A stretch of 50,963 bases of DNA from a bacterium (GTDB lineage: Bacteria; Muiribacteriota; UBA9980), in contig JAKPTH010000283.1 of assembly GCA_029571125.1 (NCBI GenBank), forward strand, positions 1 to 50,963, given 5' to 3'. Both the position numbers and the translations under genes were made by a program. Of the stretch, positions 9,355 to 19,779 are shown in pieces; the stretch's first letter is position 1; each line of letters begins with the position of its first letter. Below the pieces are notes generated by a model. The model was not told the DNA's origin and did no database searches. It was given only the letters and a program-made list of their open reading frames with translations.

Positions 9355-12300
9355 TTATTTTTTGGAATCGGATACCCCCGAAGAGCTTAAAAGTTTGAGC
9401 GCCGATATTATCGTCTGGACAAGGTTATCGCCTTTCATATCCGCCTTCACCAGATACAGGATAGTTATTTCCTCCTCGTGGGCGAAACTGACGCTCGAAC
9501 CGAATTTTTTGCGCAGCGTTTCGACTGAGGCCGGCTCTATCTGCCCGGCGTTTTGAAACTTGATGATTATGTGCTTCTTTTCCTCCTTGACCGAAATCGC
9601 TTTAAGCGCGCGGCCGAGGATTTTTATTTTAACTATCTGGAAAAGGTTGTACACCTGTTCGGGATATTTTCCGAACCGGTCGATCAGCTCGTCGTTCAAC
9701 TCGCTGAGTTCTTCAAAACCCGCCGCCGCGACCATTCTTTTATACACGTCTATTTTTTGATAAGTGGAAGTGATATAATTGGTCGGAATATAAGCGTTGG
9801 TATTTATCTCTATTTCGCAGTCGGATTCGACCTTCTGATCTATCGATTCGCCTTTTATCTTTTTGATTTCCTCTTCTAAGAGCCTGCAGTAAAGCTCGAA
9901 GCCTATGGTGCAGATATGGCCGTGCTGCTCATGGCCGAGAAGATTTCCCGCGCCCCTTATTTCAAGGTCGCGCATGGCGATTTTATAACCCGAACCGAGT
10001 TCCGAAAATTCCTTCATAGCCTGGAGGCGCTTTTTAGCTATATGGCTCAATATAGATTCATGCGGGAAGAAAAAATACGCGTACGCCTGATTTTTAGCCC
10101 TTCCCACGCGGCCCCTCAGCTGATAAAGCTGGGAAAGTCCGAAGGTGTCCGCGCGCTCTATAATTATCGTGTTTACGTTAGATATGTCGAGGCCGTTTTC
10201 TATAATGGTCGTCGAAACGAGCACGTCGAACTCGCGGTCGTAGAAATCCACCATTATCTTTTCTAGCTGCTTTTCGTCCATCTGGCCGTGCGCGAACCTC
10301 ACGCGGGCGCCCGGCACAAGGGCCGAAATCTTGCTCACTACGCTGCTTATGGTATCGATGCGGTTATGCACGTAATACACCTGGCCGCGCCTCATCAGTT
10401 CTCTGGTTATAGCCTCGCGCACCACGTCTTCGGAATATCTTAAAACGAAAGTTTTTACTGGAAGGCGTTCCGCCGGCGGCGTGTTTATAGTTGAAATATC
10501 GCGCGAACCGACGAGCGACATGTAAAGCGTGCGGGGAATCGGCGTAGCCGTTAATGTAAGCACGTCCACGTGGTTTTTAAGTTCCTTAAGCCTTTCCTTG
10601 TGTTTCACGCCGAAACGCTGTTCTTCGTCAACTATAAGAAGCCCGAGGTCCTTAAAACCCATATCTTTCTGTATAATGCGGTGCGTGCCAACGACCACGT
10701 CCACCTTGCCCTCTTTCAGTTTTTCGACGGTCTCCTTCTGCTCGGCCTTGCTTCTGAAACGCGACAGAAGCTCGACAGTGACGGGATACGACGCGAACCG
10801 CGAAGTGAGCGTGTTATAATGCTGCATGGCAAGTATGGTTGTCGGCGCAAGAAAGGCGACCTGTTTTCCGTCCATGCACGCTTTAAAAGCGGCCCTGATG
10901 GCGACTTCCGTTTTGCCGAAGCCCACGTCGCCGCATATAAGGCGGTCCATTGGTTTTTCGCTCTCCATGTCGCATTTGACCTCGATGATGGAATTCTGCT
11001 GGTCCGAAGTTTCCTTATACGGGAAAGACTCTTCGAACTGACGCATCAGATCGTTGTCGAGATTGAACTTATGCCCTTGGGCTATGGAGCGGCGCGCGTA
11101 AAGCGTAACCAGATAAGCGGCCAGTTTTTCGATGGACTTACGGGCGGTGGCCTTCTGGCGCTTCCATGAAGACTCGTCGAGCTTTCCTATTTTAGGCTCG
11201 GCTCCGTCGAGGGCTATATATTTATGGAGCATCGAAAGCGCGTCCACGGGGACGTATAGCTTATCGGTGTCGGCGTATTCCAGCAGCAGATAGTCGGCCT
11301 CGCGTCCTCCGGCCGAAAGGAGCGTGATGCCCCGGTAAACGCCTATTCCGTAATTTACGTGCACCACGTAATCGCCGTCGGAAAGTTCGAGATGCGAAGA
11401 AATTTTGCGGTAGCGGTTTTTCGCCTTCGCTTTGACGTCGAGCTCCACCTGTTTGTCGTAGATCGGCTGGTGCTCGCCGTAGGCTTCGTAACTGGAAAAA
11501 AACGCTATGTTTTCGTCGTTATATATAAACCCTTCGTGAAGGTAGCCTTCGTTGACATAAACGGTTTTGCGCGCGGGCGGCGACGAAAGGAAATCGTCGT
11601 TTACCACGACGGCGAGCTTCATCGACGATAAAACCTCCACCATACGACCTATCTGGCCGGCGGTAGGCAGCATCATCACGACGGTGTTCGCCCTTTCTAT
11701 AAGTTCGCCGACCTTACTCATGAACTGGTTGAATTTCCCCTGAAACCTCGGAAGCGCCGAGACGTTGAAATCGAATATCAAATGCCCCGGCTCTTTAAGG
11801 TCTATCGCGTCATAGGCGCTCATATCGATTTTAACGGTCGCATTGTTATGTTCGATGTCTTTAATTATTATATCGGGATGTTTGTAATAATGATCGGGCG
11901 CGAGCGAATAAATATCTTCGGCTTTATTTTCTTCGTAAAGCTTTTCGACTTTCTTCAAAAATTCCGCGCCTTCGTTCACCGCGTCTTCTTTTGAATAATA
12001 AAATACGCAGTATTTATGGACATACTTATTAAGGTAGTCCACCAGGGTCGGCATCGAATAATCGTACATGAAAGGCGCGTATCGCTCTATATTGGCCACC
12101 CTGACGCCGTCGGCGATCTGGCCGGCCTCGTGCGACTGGGGAACGCGCGATATCTTATTCATGTTGGCGTACATGGATTCGATCTCTTTTTTACCGAAAA
12201 TATATTCGCTGGCCGGAAGCACGTATACTTCGCTTATCTGCTCTATAGCGCGCTGGTCTTCTATATTGAAGGTTTTGATCGAATCCACCGTGTCGCCGAA

Positions 12301-12984
12301 AAAATCCAGCCTCACCGGGTTTCGGTGCCCCGGAACGAATATGTCCAGTATTCCGCCCCTCACAGCGAACTGTGCGAGGTCAATAACCGGGTCTTCGGCC
12401 GTGTAGCCGGCTTCGGACAGGCAGTTGACCAGTTTTTCTATATCGAGCGTATCGTTTTTAGATATTTTGATTCCGGCGTTCTCTATGGCCGTGTAAGGCC
12501 CGCATTTCTGCATGAGGCCCGTAACGGGGGCCACTATGAATAATTTTTTAGGCGTCGGGCCTTTATTTTTTCCGGCGGCCGCTCCGCCGTAATCCACGAC
12601 GCTTTTGAGAGTGGATATCCTGTCCGACATGAGGTTTTGAGATGGGGAAAGAAATTCGTATGCCGACCATTCGAGAGACGAAAAAAGGCAGACCTTATAA
12701 TCAGGAGCCTGCGAGCCGTTGCGCGCGGAGGCGGAAAGGCGGCTTTTCATAAGAGTTTCGATCTGATAGCACGCCCGTTCCGCGCTGTCCTGACAAGGAG
12801 TAACTATCAGAAAAACTTGATAATTGGAAAATTCAGGGCCGTTTAATTCCGCCGCCAGCCGGTTGATTATGAACGCGCCCATATTTTCGCCGGCGCCCGT
12901 GAGAGTGATTTTACCGGCTTTGGTCTGCTTTATCTTTCCTATGAGACCGTCGAATAATTTATTACCTATTTTTTCCCCAGCCAT
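9355..12984 (-). CDS. mfd: Transcription-repair coupling factor
   Basis: DYVVHVNYGIGVYRG, DKLYVPVDAL, RLICGDVGFGKTEVAIRAAFKA, VVGTHRIIQKD, VDEEQRFGVKHKE, TATPIPRTLYMSL, LRGRVGRAKNQAYAY. Track ORF extends to 13080; start placed at MAGEKIGNKL. Confidence 0.97.
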   Translation of the reverse strand: MAGEKIGNKLFDGLIGKIKQTKAGKITLTGAGENMGAFIINRLAAELNGPEFSNYQVFLIVTPCQDSAERACYQIETLMKSRLSASARNGSQAPDYKVCLFSSLEWSAYEFLSPSQNLMSDRISTLKSVVDYGGAAAGKNKGPTPKKLFIVAPVTGLMQKCGPYTAIENAGIKISKNDTLDIEKLVNCLSEAGYTAEDPVIDLAQFAVRGGILDIFVPGHRNPVRLDFFGDTVDSIKTFNIEDQRAIEQISEVYVLPASEYIFGKKEIESMYANMNKISRVPQSHEAGQIADGVRVANIERYAPFMYDYSMPTLVDYLNKYVHKYCVFYYSKEDAVNEGAEFLKKVEKLYEENKAEDIYSLAPDHYYKHPDIIIKDIEHNNATVKIDMSAYDAIDLKEPGHLIFDFNVSALPRFQGKFNQFMSKVGELIERANTVVMMLPTAGQIGRMVEVLSSMKLAVVVNDDFLSSPPARKTVYVNEGYLHEGFIYNDENIAFFSSYEAYGEHQPIYDKQVELDVKAKAKNRYRKISSHLELSDGDYVVHVNYGIGVYRGITLLSAGGREADYLLLEYADTDKLYVPVDALSMLHKYIALDGAEPKIGKLDESSWKRQKATARKSIEKLAAYLVTLYARRSIAQGHKFNLDNDLMRQFEESFPYKETSDQQNSIIEVKCDMESEKPMDRLICGDVGFGKTEVAIRAAFKACMDGKQVAFLAPTTILAMQHYNTLTSRFASYPVTVELLSRFRSKAEQKETVEKLKEGKVDVVVGTHRIIQKDMGFKDLGLLIVDEEQRFGVKHKERLKELKNHVDVLTLTATPIPRTLYMSLVGSRDISTINTPPAERLPVKTFVLRYSEDVVREAITRELMRRGQVYYVHNRIDTISSVVSKISALVPGARVRFAHGQMDEKQLEKIMVDFYDREFDVLVSTTIIENGLDISNVNTIIIERADTFGLSQLYQLRGRVGRAKNQAYAYFFFPHESILSHIAKKRLQAMKEFSELGSGYKIAMRDLEIRGAGNLLGHEQHGHICTIGFELYCRLLEEEIKKIKGESIDQKVESDCEIEINTNAYIPTNYITSTYQKIDVYKRMVAAAGFEELSELNDELIDRFGKYPEQVYNLFQIVKIKILGRALKAISVKEEKKHIIIKFQNAGQIEPASVETLRKKFGSSVSFAHEEEITILYLVKADMKGDNLVQTIISALKLLSSSGVSDSKK

Positions 12985-13766
12985 TTTAACGCCTCGCTGA
13001 ATAAAACGTAAACTATATATTTTGGTATATTTAACATCCTCGATATTCTCGAAGGCTGCTGCATAAGCCTGTAAAGCCATTCGAGATATAACTTCTGCAT
13101 AAAAACGGGGGCGCGCTTGAGAGCGCCCGACAATACGTCGAAAGTGCCTCCTACGCCCATCAAAACGCAGCCTTTTACGAACGGTTTCAAATCTTCGATG
13201 AACTTTTCCTGCGCGGGATTTCCGAGAGCGATAAGCGCTATGTCGGGTTTGAATCCGGAAAGCTTTTCGATGATGGAAACGCGCTGCGCCGCGGTAAAAT
13301 ATCCGTGATGAAAAAAAGTTTCGCCTATCCCCCGGTAATCAGATAAAACCGACGTTTCGAGCTTCGATATGACTTCGGGGCGGGCCCCTATGAAAGCCGC
13401 TCTATATCCGCGCGCCGCCGCTTCCTTCAAAAGCCTCGCGCTCAGATCGACCCCGCTGACCTTGTTTTTAACGGCGCGCCCGCCCTTGATCTTAGAAAGC
13501 ATTTTAAGCCCCGCGCCGTCGCATGTGATAATTTCCGCGCCCGAGATGATCGAGCTGTAACGCTCGTCGAAAATACTGTTATACGCGCCGAGTATGTCGA
13601 GCGTAACTATGAAAAGGTTTCCTTTTTTTTCATTTATTATGATATTTGAATATTCGATTATTTCTTCGAACGAAAGATCGTCGAGCTCTATATTGGCGAT
13701 AGCGAGCCTGGGGCGGCCGAAGTAATCGCGCGGCGCCGCCGGGCCCGAGATGGCGTTTGCGTTCAT
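12966..13766 (-). CDS. WecG/TagA/CpsF-family glycosyltransferase
   Basis: LFIVTLDILGAYNS, AEIITCDGAGLKMLSK, ALIALGNPAQEKFIED, GVGGTFDVLSGALKRAP, LYLEWLYRLMQQPSRISRML. Confidence 0.93.
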   Translation of the reverse strand: MNANAISGPAAPRDYFGRPRLAIANIELDDLSFEEIIEYSNIIINEKKGNLFIVTLDILGAYNSIFDERYSSIISGAEIITCDGAGLKMLSKIKGGRAVKNKVSGVDLSARLLKEAAARGYRAAFIGARPEVISKLETSVLSDYRGIGETFFHHGYFTAAQRVSIIEKLSGFKPDIALIALGNPAQEKFIEDLKPFVKGCVLMGVGGTFDVLSGALKRAPVFMQKLYLEWLYRLMQQPSRISRMLNIPKYIVYVLFSEALKWLGKK

Positions 13767-13775
13767 AAGCCGCGC

Positions 13776-14429
13776 CTACCTTAAAGCGCCTATAGCGCTC
13801 TTGTAATCGGGCTTTGAAAACACCGACGAACCGGCCACCAGAACGTCCGCGCCGGCCGCGATGACGATATCCTTATTTTCGGCCGTTATGCCGCCGTCCA
13901 CCTGTATGTGTATATCGCGCTTATGTTCGAAGGCAATTCGCTTTACGCGCCTGATTTTTTCCGCGGCCGATTCTATGAATTTCTGCCCGCCGAAACCCGG
14001 ATTCACGCTCATTATTAAAACTAGATCGACGGCATGCATTATATATTCGAGTGGCTCAAGGCCGCTATGCGGATTGAAAGAAATTCCGGCTTTTTTGCCG
14101 AGCGAACGGATATGCGAAAGGAGCCGTTCGAGATGAAAACTCGCCTCGGCGTGCACCGTTATTATATCGGCGCCTGCAGCGGCGAATTTATCCACGAACT
14201 GCTCGGGATTCGTTATCATCAAATGACAATCGATAGGTATTTTAGTTATTTTCGATATTGAATTTAAAACGGGAAGCCCGAAAGATATATTCGGCACGAA
14301 GTGGCCGTCCATGACGTCGAGATGGATCCAGTCCGCCCCGGCTTTCGTAACGCTTTCTATTTCGGCGCCAAGTTTATTGAAGTCGGCCGACAGTATCGAC
14401 GGCGCTATTAATACGCTCTTTTCAGGCAT
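13776..14429 (-). CDS. rpe: Ribulose-phosphate 3-epimerase
   Basis: IAPSILSADFNKLGAEI, DWIHLDVMDGHFVPNISFG, DCHLMITNPEQ, LIMSVNPGFGGQKFI, QVDGGI. Confidence 0.98.
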   Translation of the reverse strand: MPEKSVLIAPSILSADFNKLGAEIESVTKAGADWIHLDVMDGHFVPNISFGLPVLNSISKITKIPIDCHLMITNPEQFVDKFAAAGADIITVHAEASFHLERLLSHIRSLGKKAGISFNPHSGLEPLEYIMHAVDLVLIMSVNPGFGGQKFIESAAEKIRRVKRIAFEHKRDIHIQVDGGITAENKDIVIAAGADVLVAGSSVFSKPDYKSAIGALR

Positions 14430-14578
14430 TTTTCCGCTCCGTTCATTTTTTTCTTTTCAGCCGGCGAGGCTTAAGGGCCGGCCGGATAAAAAAACGAAAT
14501 AGCGGATAAAGCCCGCAGACCGATTCAGCCGCCGCGCTAAAGCGAGGATGAAAAGCCCGCTAAAAAGCCGATTTTATT

Positions 14579-15847
14579 TTACCAGAAAACGTAAAGAAGA
14601 AAACTTAAAAATCCCGCTATTACGAATAACATACTATACCAGAAATTAGCTATTTTTGCAAGTACGCTTTTCGCCCCCGCGGTTTTTTTATTGTTCCACA
14701 TCTCGCCGGCTTCTTTTCTGCCGGAAGCTTTAGTATTAAAGTTTTTCAAGCCTGTTTCGGATACCTGATTTTCAGCCGCGTTAATTTCGCCATCCGCCGC
14801 CGCGCTTTTCTTTCCGAATAAAATGGCGTAAGCGTCGCCGTCGTTTTCGGCCTGAAACCTGGTTGCGGCGCCCGGAGCGTTATTGGCAGAATCGGACGCG
14901 GCCGGCTTTTTTTCCGGGCCTCCGAAGGAAGGTATTTTAATATCTATGAAATTTTCGCCGGCCTTATTTTTAGCGCCGTCGGCTTTGCGCGGCGCGTGAG
15001 GCGTTTCTTCTGCCTGTTTCATGAATTTAGAAGGATCGACCTGCATGGAAGACAGGACGTCGGTTTTGTTTATCTGGTCCGAAACGAATTTTACGAGAGC
15101 GTCGAGAAGCTCGTCTATGGACTGATACCTCGAGGAAATATCGCTGGTGACGCATTTGAATATTATATTTTTAATAGCTTCGAGCTGCTGCGGCCCTATA
15201 TTTTTAACGTTGTCCGAATCGAGCCTGAAATCCTTCACCACTCTCATATTTCTAACGCTCAGCCCGTCCGCCTCGAACAGGGGCTTATGGGTAAGAAGCT
15301 CGTAAAAAAGGCATCCCGTAAAGAAAATATCGGAGCCCACGGAGGAAATTTTATTTTCAAAATCCTTGTTGGATATGACGTCGCGCGGTATGTGGAACTG
15401 AAGTATCTTTATCTTGCCGCTAGCCTGATAAATTATATCGGAATATGTAAGCGAACGGTATTTCACGTTTTCGCGCAGCGCCTGCCCGAAAGCTCTGGTG
15501 AGCTGGGTTATGATATTGATTATCTGGGCCAGAGAAAGCTTTTCGCGTTCCTTTAAAATGGCGTGCAGGCTCTTTCCTTCGACATGCTCGGAGGCCACGA
15601 AGAAAACGTCCTGGTAAAAATCTATGTCGTATATTTTCAAAAACAGCGGCGAATCGAGCGCGGCCATAGTCTGGAACTCCTGAGTATAGCGCTGGACGAA
15701 ATCGGGATTTTTAAGGCGCCTCTGCTTTAAAGTCCTTATATTGATGTTCACTACCGGCTCTTTCACTGTCTGCGCGAGAAAAAGCATCACTTTTTCGTCT
15801 TCGTCTATCTTTTCGAGCAGTTTATATTTATCTTTCAGCAGTTTCAT
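14579..15847 (-). CDS. Protein kinase-fold protein with degenerate active site (predicted pseudokinase), C-terminal TM anchor
   Basis: Kinase-like layout (YKLLEKI..., ASEHVEGKSLHAIL, SVGSDIFFTGCLFYELLTHKPLF) but no Gly loop (IDEDEKVMLFLA), VAIK Lys replaced (INIRTL), HRDLKPxN -> YRSLTYSD, DFG -> QFH. C-terminal FWYSMLFVIAGFLSFLLYVFW. Confidence 0.85.
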   Translation of the reverse strand: MKLLKDKYKLLEKIDEDEKVMLFLAQTVKEPVVNINIRTLKQRRLKNPDFVQRYTQEFQTMAALDSPLFLKIYDIDFYQDVFFVASEHVEGKSLHAILKEREKLSLAQIINIITQLTRAFGQALRENVKYRSLTYSDIIYQASGKIKILQFHIPRDVISNKDFENKISSVGSDIFFTGCLFYELLTHKPLFEADGLSVRNMRVVKDFRLDSDNVKNIGPQQLEAIKNIIFKCVTSDISSRYQSIDELLDALVKFVSDQINKTDVLSSMQVDPSKFMKQAEETPHAPRKADGAKNKAGENFIDIKIPSFGGPEKKPAASDSANNAPGAATRFQAENDGDAYAILFGKKSAAADGEINAAENQVSETGLKNFNTKASGRKEAGEMWNNKKTAGAKSVLAKIANFWYSMLFVIAGFLSFLLYVFW

Positions 15848-17052
15848 CTTTTAACACCTACCTCTATATCTTTAAAGAAAACGTTGTCCAGATAAACGAG
15901 CACTTTCATCGCTCCGTAACCGTTGACGCTCAGGTCTATCTCTTCGCCGGGGTAATGAGGGTTCTTATAAATCTCGCGCGGCCCCATGTCGTCAAGCAGA
16001 ACCATCTTGACTTCACGGCTTTTCTGGCCGGGAGGGACTATGAATTTGATGATTTCGACTTTTTTTACCGCGTCGCCGCTTCCGGCTTCGACCAGGGGTT
16101 TAGCCGCGGCGGCCGGGGCTTCGGCGGTCTTTTCGCCGCGGGTTTCGATCAATGGAAGCGGAGCTTCCTTGCTGCCGGCGTCTATTTTAATCACGTTGCT
16201 TTCGCTGGATTCCATTTTAACGCCGTCCGTTTTTATTATTACCGCGTCCTTGTTTTCTTCGGGCTTCGCGGCGTCGGAATTTTCGCATACTATGAAATTG
16301 ACCGGAGTTTTATCGGCGACGCCGCTTCCTGCGGCGGGTTCCTGGGCCAGAACGATTCCCGAAGCAGTGCCTTCTTTTTTCTCGTATCCTATCTTGCCGA
16401 GGTCGAGGTTAATTTTGCTCAAAACGATCTTTACGGCCTCGATGCGCCTGCCTATGAAATTAGGCATTTTAACGGTCGAATTGGCCTTGCCCTGCGATAC
16501 CAGAAGGTCTATCTGGGCGCCTTTCGGCGCGGGCTTGCCGCCTTCGGGCGTCTGTGAAATTACCGTATCCACCGCAACGCTTTCCGAAAATATATACGAT
16601 TTTTTGCCTATCAAAAAGCCTTCTTTTTGTATAATGAACGCCACGTCGCGCAGGTCTTTTCCCGTGATATCCGGGCAGTCTATGGTTTTAGCGCCGAGCG
16701 AAAGTATTACTTCCATCACGCGGTTGGCTTTTACTATGGTGTCGGGAGGCGGATCCTGGGTTATGATGCAGCCTTCGGGAATGTTGTTGTCGTGCTTTTT
16801 ATCCTTTATGTCCAGCTGCAGCTTGCACTGCTTGCAAAGCTCGAACGCGTCCTCGATGCGCACCGGCATTCCGTCCTGCGAAACCAGGTTCGGCACCTTG
16901 GTCTCCTCCTTGTTGAAAAAGGAGTTCATCATTTTAATCGAATACATTTTAGCGAACTGGAAAAGTATCACGAAAAATATTATGAATATCAAAAATTTTA
17001 ATAACGCGATAAGAATATTTCCTTTTACCGCTCTGGATTGTGTGAATCGCAT
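15844..17052 (-). CDS. Membrane-anchored PASTA-domain protein (about three PASTA repeats)
   Basis: N-terminal TM (ILIALLKFLIFIIFFVILFQFA); repeats KVPNLVSQDG..., DCPDITGKDLRDVAFIIQKEGF...VISQTPEGGKPAPKGAQIDLLVSQG, KMPNFIGRRIEAVKIVLSKINLDLG...VLAQEPAAGSGV. ATGA overlap with the kinase-like gene. Confidence 0.92.
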   Translation of the reverse strand: MRFTQSRAVKGNILIALLKFLIFIIFFVILFQFAKMYSIKMMNSFFNKEETKVPNLVSQDGMPVRIEDAFELCKQCKLQLDIKDKKHDNNIPEGCIITQDPPPDTIVKANRVMEVILSLGAKTIDCPDITGKDLRDVAFIIQKEGFLIGKKSYIFSESVAVDTVISQTPEGGKPAPKGAQIDLLVSQGKANSTVKMPNFIGRRIEAVKIVLSKINLDLGKIGYEKKEGTASGIVLAQEPAAGSGVADKTPVNFIVCENSDAAKPEENKDAVIIKTDGVKMESSESNVIKIDAGSKEAPLPLIETRGEKTAEAPAAAAKPLVEAGSGDAVKKVEIIKFIVPPGQKSREVKMVLLDDMGPREIYKNPHYPGEEIDLSVNGYGAMKVLVYLDNVFFKDIEVGVKR

Positions 17053-17147
17053 CGTATATATCCTCCCGATTATTTCGCGTTCGATAAATTTATTATTACT
17101 CTATACTTTTTAAAACAGTCGTTTAAATAATTAAGCGCAGCGGCCCG

Positions 17148-18227
17148 TCAAATGTTTTCGCCGTCGGCGCGGGCTCTTTTCATTTCCCTGTACAGCATTC
17201 CGCAGGCCGCGTTGATGTCCTGCCCGCGTGAACTTCTTACAGTGGCGTTGATTCCCGATCTTACCAGGATGTTTTTGAATTCGGATATTTTGCTTTTCAA
17301 AGGAGCCGAAAATCCGCCTTCGGTCTTATTCATGGGTATCAAATTAACATGGCACAATGTGTTTTTCAATAATTCAGCCAGTTTAACGGCGTCCGATTTT
17401 TTATCGTTGACATTATCTATGAGCACGTATTCTATGGTAACCCGCCTTCCGGTCGTCCTCGCGTAAGTCTTAACCGCATCCATAAGGCATTTTATATTAT
17501 ACTTGCGGTTGAGGGGAACGAGCTTATCCCTGAGCGCGTCCGCAGGAGCATGCAATGAAAGGGCCAGCGTTATGGGCATATTTTCGTTCATGAGCTTTTT
17601 AATCATCGGCGCCACGCCTGCCGTCGAAACCGTTATTTTACGCATGGATACGTTGAAAGCTTTCGGGCAGTTGATTATTTTAACCGATTTTACGACGTTG
17701 TCATAGTTTAAAAGCGGCTCGCCCATGCCCATATATACTACGTTAGAAAGACCTTCCGCGGATCCTTCCGCGTCGAAAGCCGCCGCGAGAACCTGCCCCG
17801 TTATTTCGGCGGCGCTTAAATTTCTTATGAACCCCATTTTAGCCGTCTGGCAGAACGCGCAATTTACGGGACATCCAACCTGGGTTGAAACGCAAACTGT
17901 ATATTTGTCGAGTTTTTCCGAATCATATATTTTAACGGCTTCTATAACGTTTCCATCGGCAAGAGAAAGAGCATATTTTACGGCCATTTTATCGCCGGCA
18001 ACCGATTTGCGCTCCACGCGGCACGTTTCGGCGCTAAAACGCACGGCCAGCCTGGCCCTCAATTGGGAAGGTATATCCGTCATGCCCGCAAAATCGCGAA
18101 CGCCCGCATTAAAAACCCATCCGTAAATCTGCCTGGCGCGGAAAGCTTTTTCTCCCATCTCCTCGATAAGACTTTCGAACTCGTTCAACTCCAGGCCGCA
18201 TATATCTATTTTCTTTTCTTCGTTCAT
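17148..18227 (-). CDS. rlmN: 23S rRNA (adenine2503-C2)/tRNA A37 methyltransferase, radical SAM
   Basis: CVSTQVGCPVNCAFCQTAKMGFIRNLSAAEITGQV, VVYMGMGEPLLNYDNV, ITVSTAGV, LALSLHAP. Track ORF extends to 18293; start placed at MNEEKKIDI. Confidence 0.97.
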   Translation of the reverse strand: MNEEKKIDICGLELNEFESLIEEMGEKAFRARQIYGWVFNAGVRDFAGMTDIPSQLRARLAVRFSAETCRVERKSVAGDKMAVKYALSLADGNVIEAVKIYDSEKLDKYTVCVSTQVGCPVNCAFCQTAKMGFIRNLSAAEITGQVLAAAFDAEGSAEGLSNVVYMGMGEPLLNYDNVVKSVKIINCPKAFNVSMRKITVSTAGVAPMIKKLMNENMPITLALSLHAPADALRDKLVPLNRKYNIKCLMDAVKTYARTTGRRVTIEYVLIDNVNDKKSDAVKLAELLKNTLCHVNLIPMNKTEGGFSAPLKSKISEFKNILVRSGINATVRSSRGQDINAACGMLYREMKRARADGENI

Positions 18228-18267
18228 AAATTTCTTTCCGCCGCTACGGCCTCTAAAAATAAATATT

Positions 18268-19629
18268 TCACTTTCTCGGCCCGTTTTTAACAAGTCGCGC
18301 TATAAAGAATCCGTCCATGCCGCACGTGTACGGGAAAAATGTCTGGTAGCCGCTTTCGATCGTTTCCGTATCGACCCCGGCCTTTTTGAACCATTCAACG
18401 ACGTGCGCCGGGAAGGGCGAAAGCTCGAATTCCGAATTGTTTTTAATGAATTTCTTTACCAGGTTTATCGTTTCGTTCGGCTCGAACGTGCATACCGAAT
18501 AAACTACCACGCCGCCCGGGACCACGTGCGAAGCGGCAACTTCGAGAAGCTGGTATTGTATCTTAGCGAGAGAATCGATATTCTTTTCCTCGAGCCTCCA
18601 TTTCAGCTCAGGATGACGCCTGATTATGCCCATGCACGAGCACGGCGCGTCGATAAGCACCCTGTGGGCCATTCTGCTCTCGTTCATCTTCAAGACGTCC
18701 TGTAATTTGGGCGTAATGCATGTAATGCCGAGGCGCTTCGCGTTATCTTTAATCTTTTGTATCTTGTGCGAGAACCTGTCGTATGCCAGTATCAGCGACT
18801 GGTTGTTGGACAGCTGGGCGAGGTGCGTGCTTTTTCCGCCGGGGCTGGCGCAGAAATCGAAAACCACTTCCATGGGCTGGGGATCGACGACGTGCGCCAC
18901 GAGCATCGAGGCTTCGTCCTGTATGTAAAAATATCCTTCTTTAAAATAATTGGTCGACGTGAGTTCCGAAAAATTCTTCAATATTATGCCGTCGGGCACC
19001 AGCGCCGAAGGCTCCGGCTGGAAAGCCGAAAGCGCCGTCATCATGGCGTCCGTGGTTGTTTTTAAAGTGTTCACGCGGATAGAGATTCTCGGGGCGTTGT
19101 TGTTCGCCTCGCATATTTTAATGGCGTTGAGTTTGCCGAATTGCGCTATCAGGCGTTCTATGAGCCATACGGGATGGGAAAGGTGAAGCGCGAGCTTGAC
19201 GTTTTCGGCTTCGTTTTCGAATTTTATAAGCCTTTCCGAATGTTCGCAGACGTTTCTGAGCACCGCGTTCACGAAGCTCGACGAGCCAACCGGGCCGTAA
19301 GATTTGGCGAGCTTTACCGACTCGTCCACGGCGCTGTAATTAGGCACCTTATCGAGATAAATTATCTGATATACGCCCAGGCGAAGCGCGAGCAAAAGCC
19401 ACTTATTGAGGCGCGCGAATTTTTCCTTATGCTCTATGAACTGTAGTATGATATAGTCGAGGGTGTTCTGGTGGCGGATAACTCCATACACCAATTGAAT
19501 GGCGAAGTTTTTGTCGAGCGTATTGAATACGTTCTTCTGGATTATGTCGTCGATCACTATATTGGAGTATGCGAGCTGGGTTTCGACCTGATACAATATG
19601 CGTATTGCGCACTCTCGGGCATTAATCAT
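18268..19629 (-). CDS. rsmB: 16S rRNA cytosine967-C5 methyltransferase
   Basis: NusB-like N-terminus plus VFDFCASPGGKSTHLAQL, VLIDAPCSCMGIIRRHPELKWR, VVYSVCTFEPNE. Confidence 0.95.
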   Translation of the reverse strand: MINARECAIRILYQVETQLAYSNIVIDDIIQKNVFNTLDKNFAIQLVYGVIRHQNTLDYIILQFIEHKEKFARLNKWLLLALRLGVYQIIYLDKVPNYSAVDESVKLAKSYGPVGSSSFVNAVLRNVCEHSERLIKFENEAENVKLALHLSHPVWLIERLIAQFGKLNAIKICEANNNAPRISIRVNTLKTTTDAMMTALSAFQPEPSALVPDGIILKNFSELTSTNYFKEGYFYIQDEASMLVAHVVDPQPMEVVFDFCASPGGKSTHLAQLSNNQSLILAYDRFSHKIQKIKDNAKRLGITCITPKLQDVLKMNESRMAHRVLIDAPCSCMGIIRRHPELKWRLEEKNIDSLAKIQYQLLEVAASHVVPGGVVVYSVCTFEPNETINLVKKFIKNNSEFELSPFPAHVVEWFKKAGVDTETIESGYQTFFPYTCGMDGFFIARLVKNGPRK

Positions 19630-19779
19630 AAATTAATCAACCTCATTATAAAACGTTCACTATATGAGAGCCCCGTTCTATCCGTGCTTCGTGCGATTCG
19701 CGGCGAAAGCGGCGCGCCTTTTCGAGCGGGCGCGGATAAAACTAAAACAACTCAAGTTTTATATCGGCTGATATTTTAA

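Noticed and set aside
15986-17113. 375-aa plus-strand ORF opposite the PASTA gene
   Set aside because: Antisense shadow ORF; PASTA repeats on the minus strand are unambiguous.
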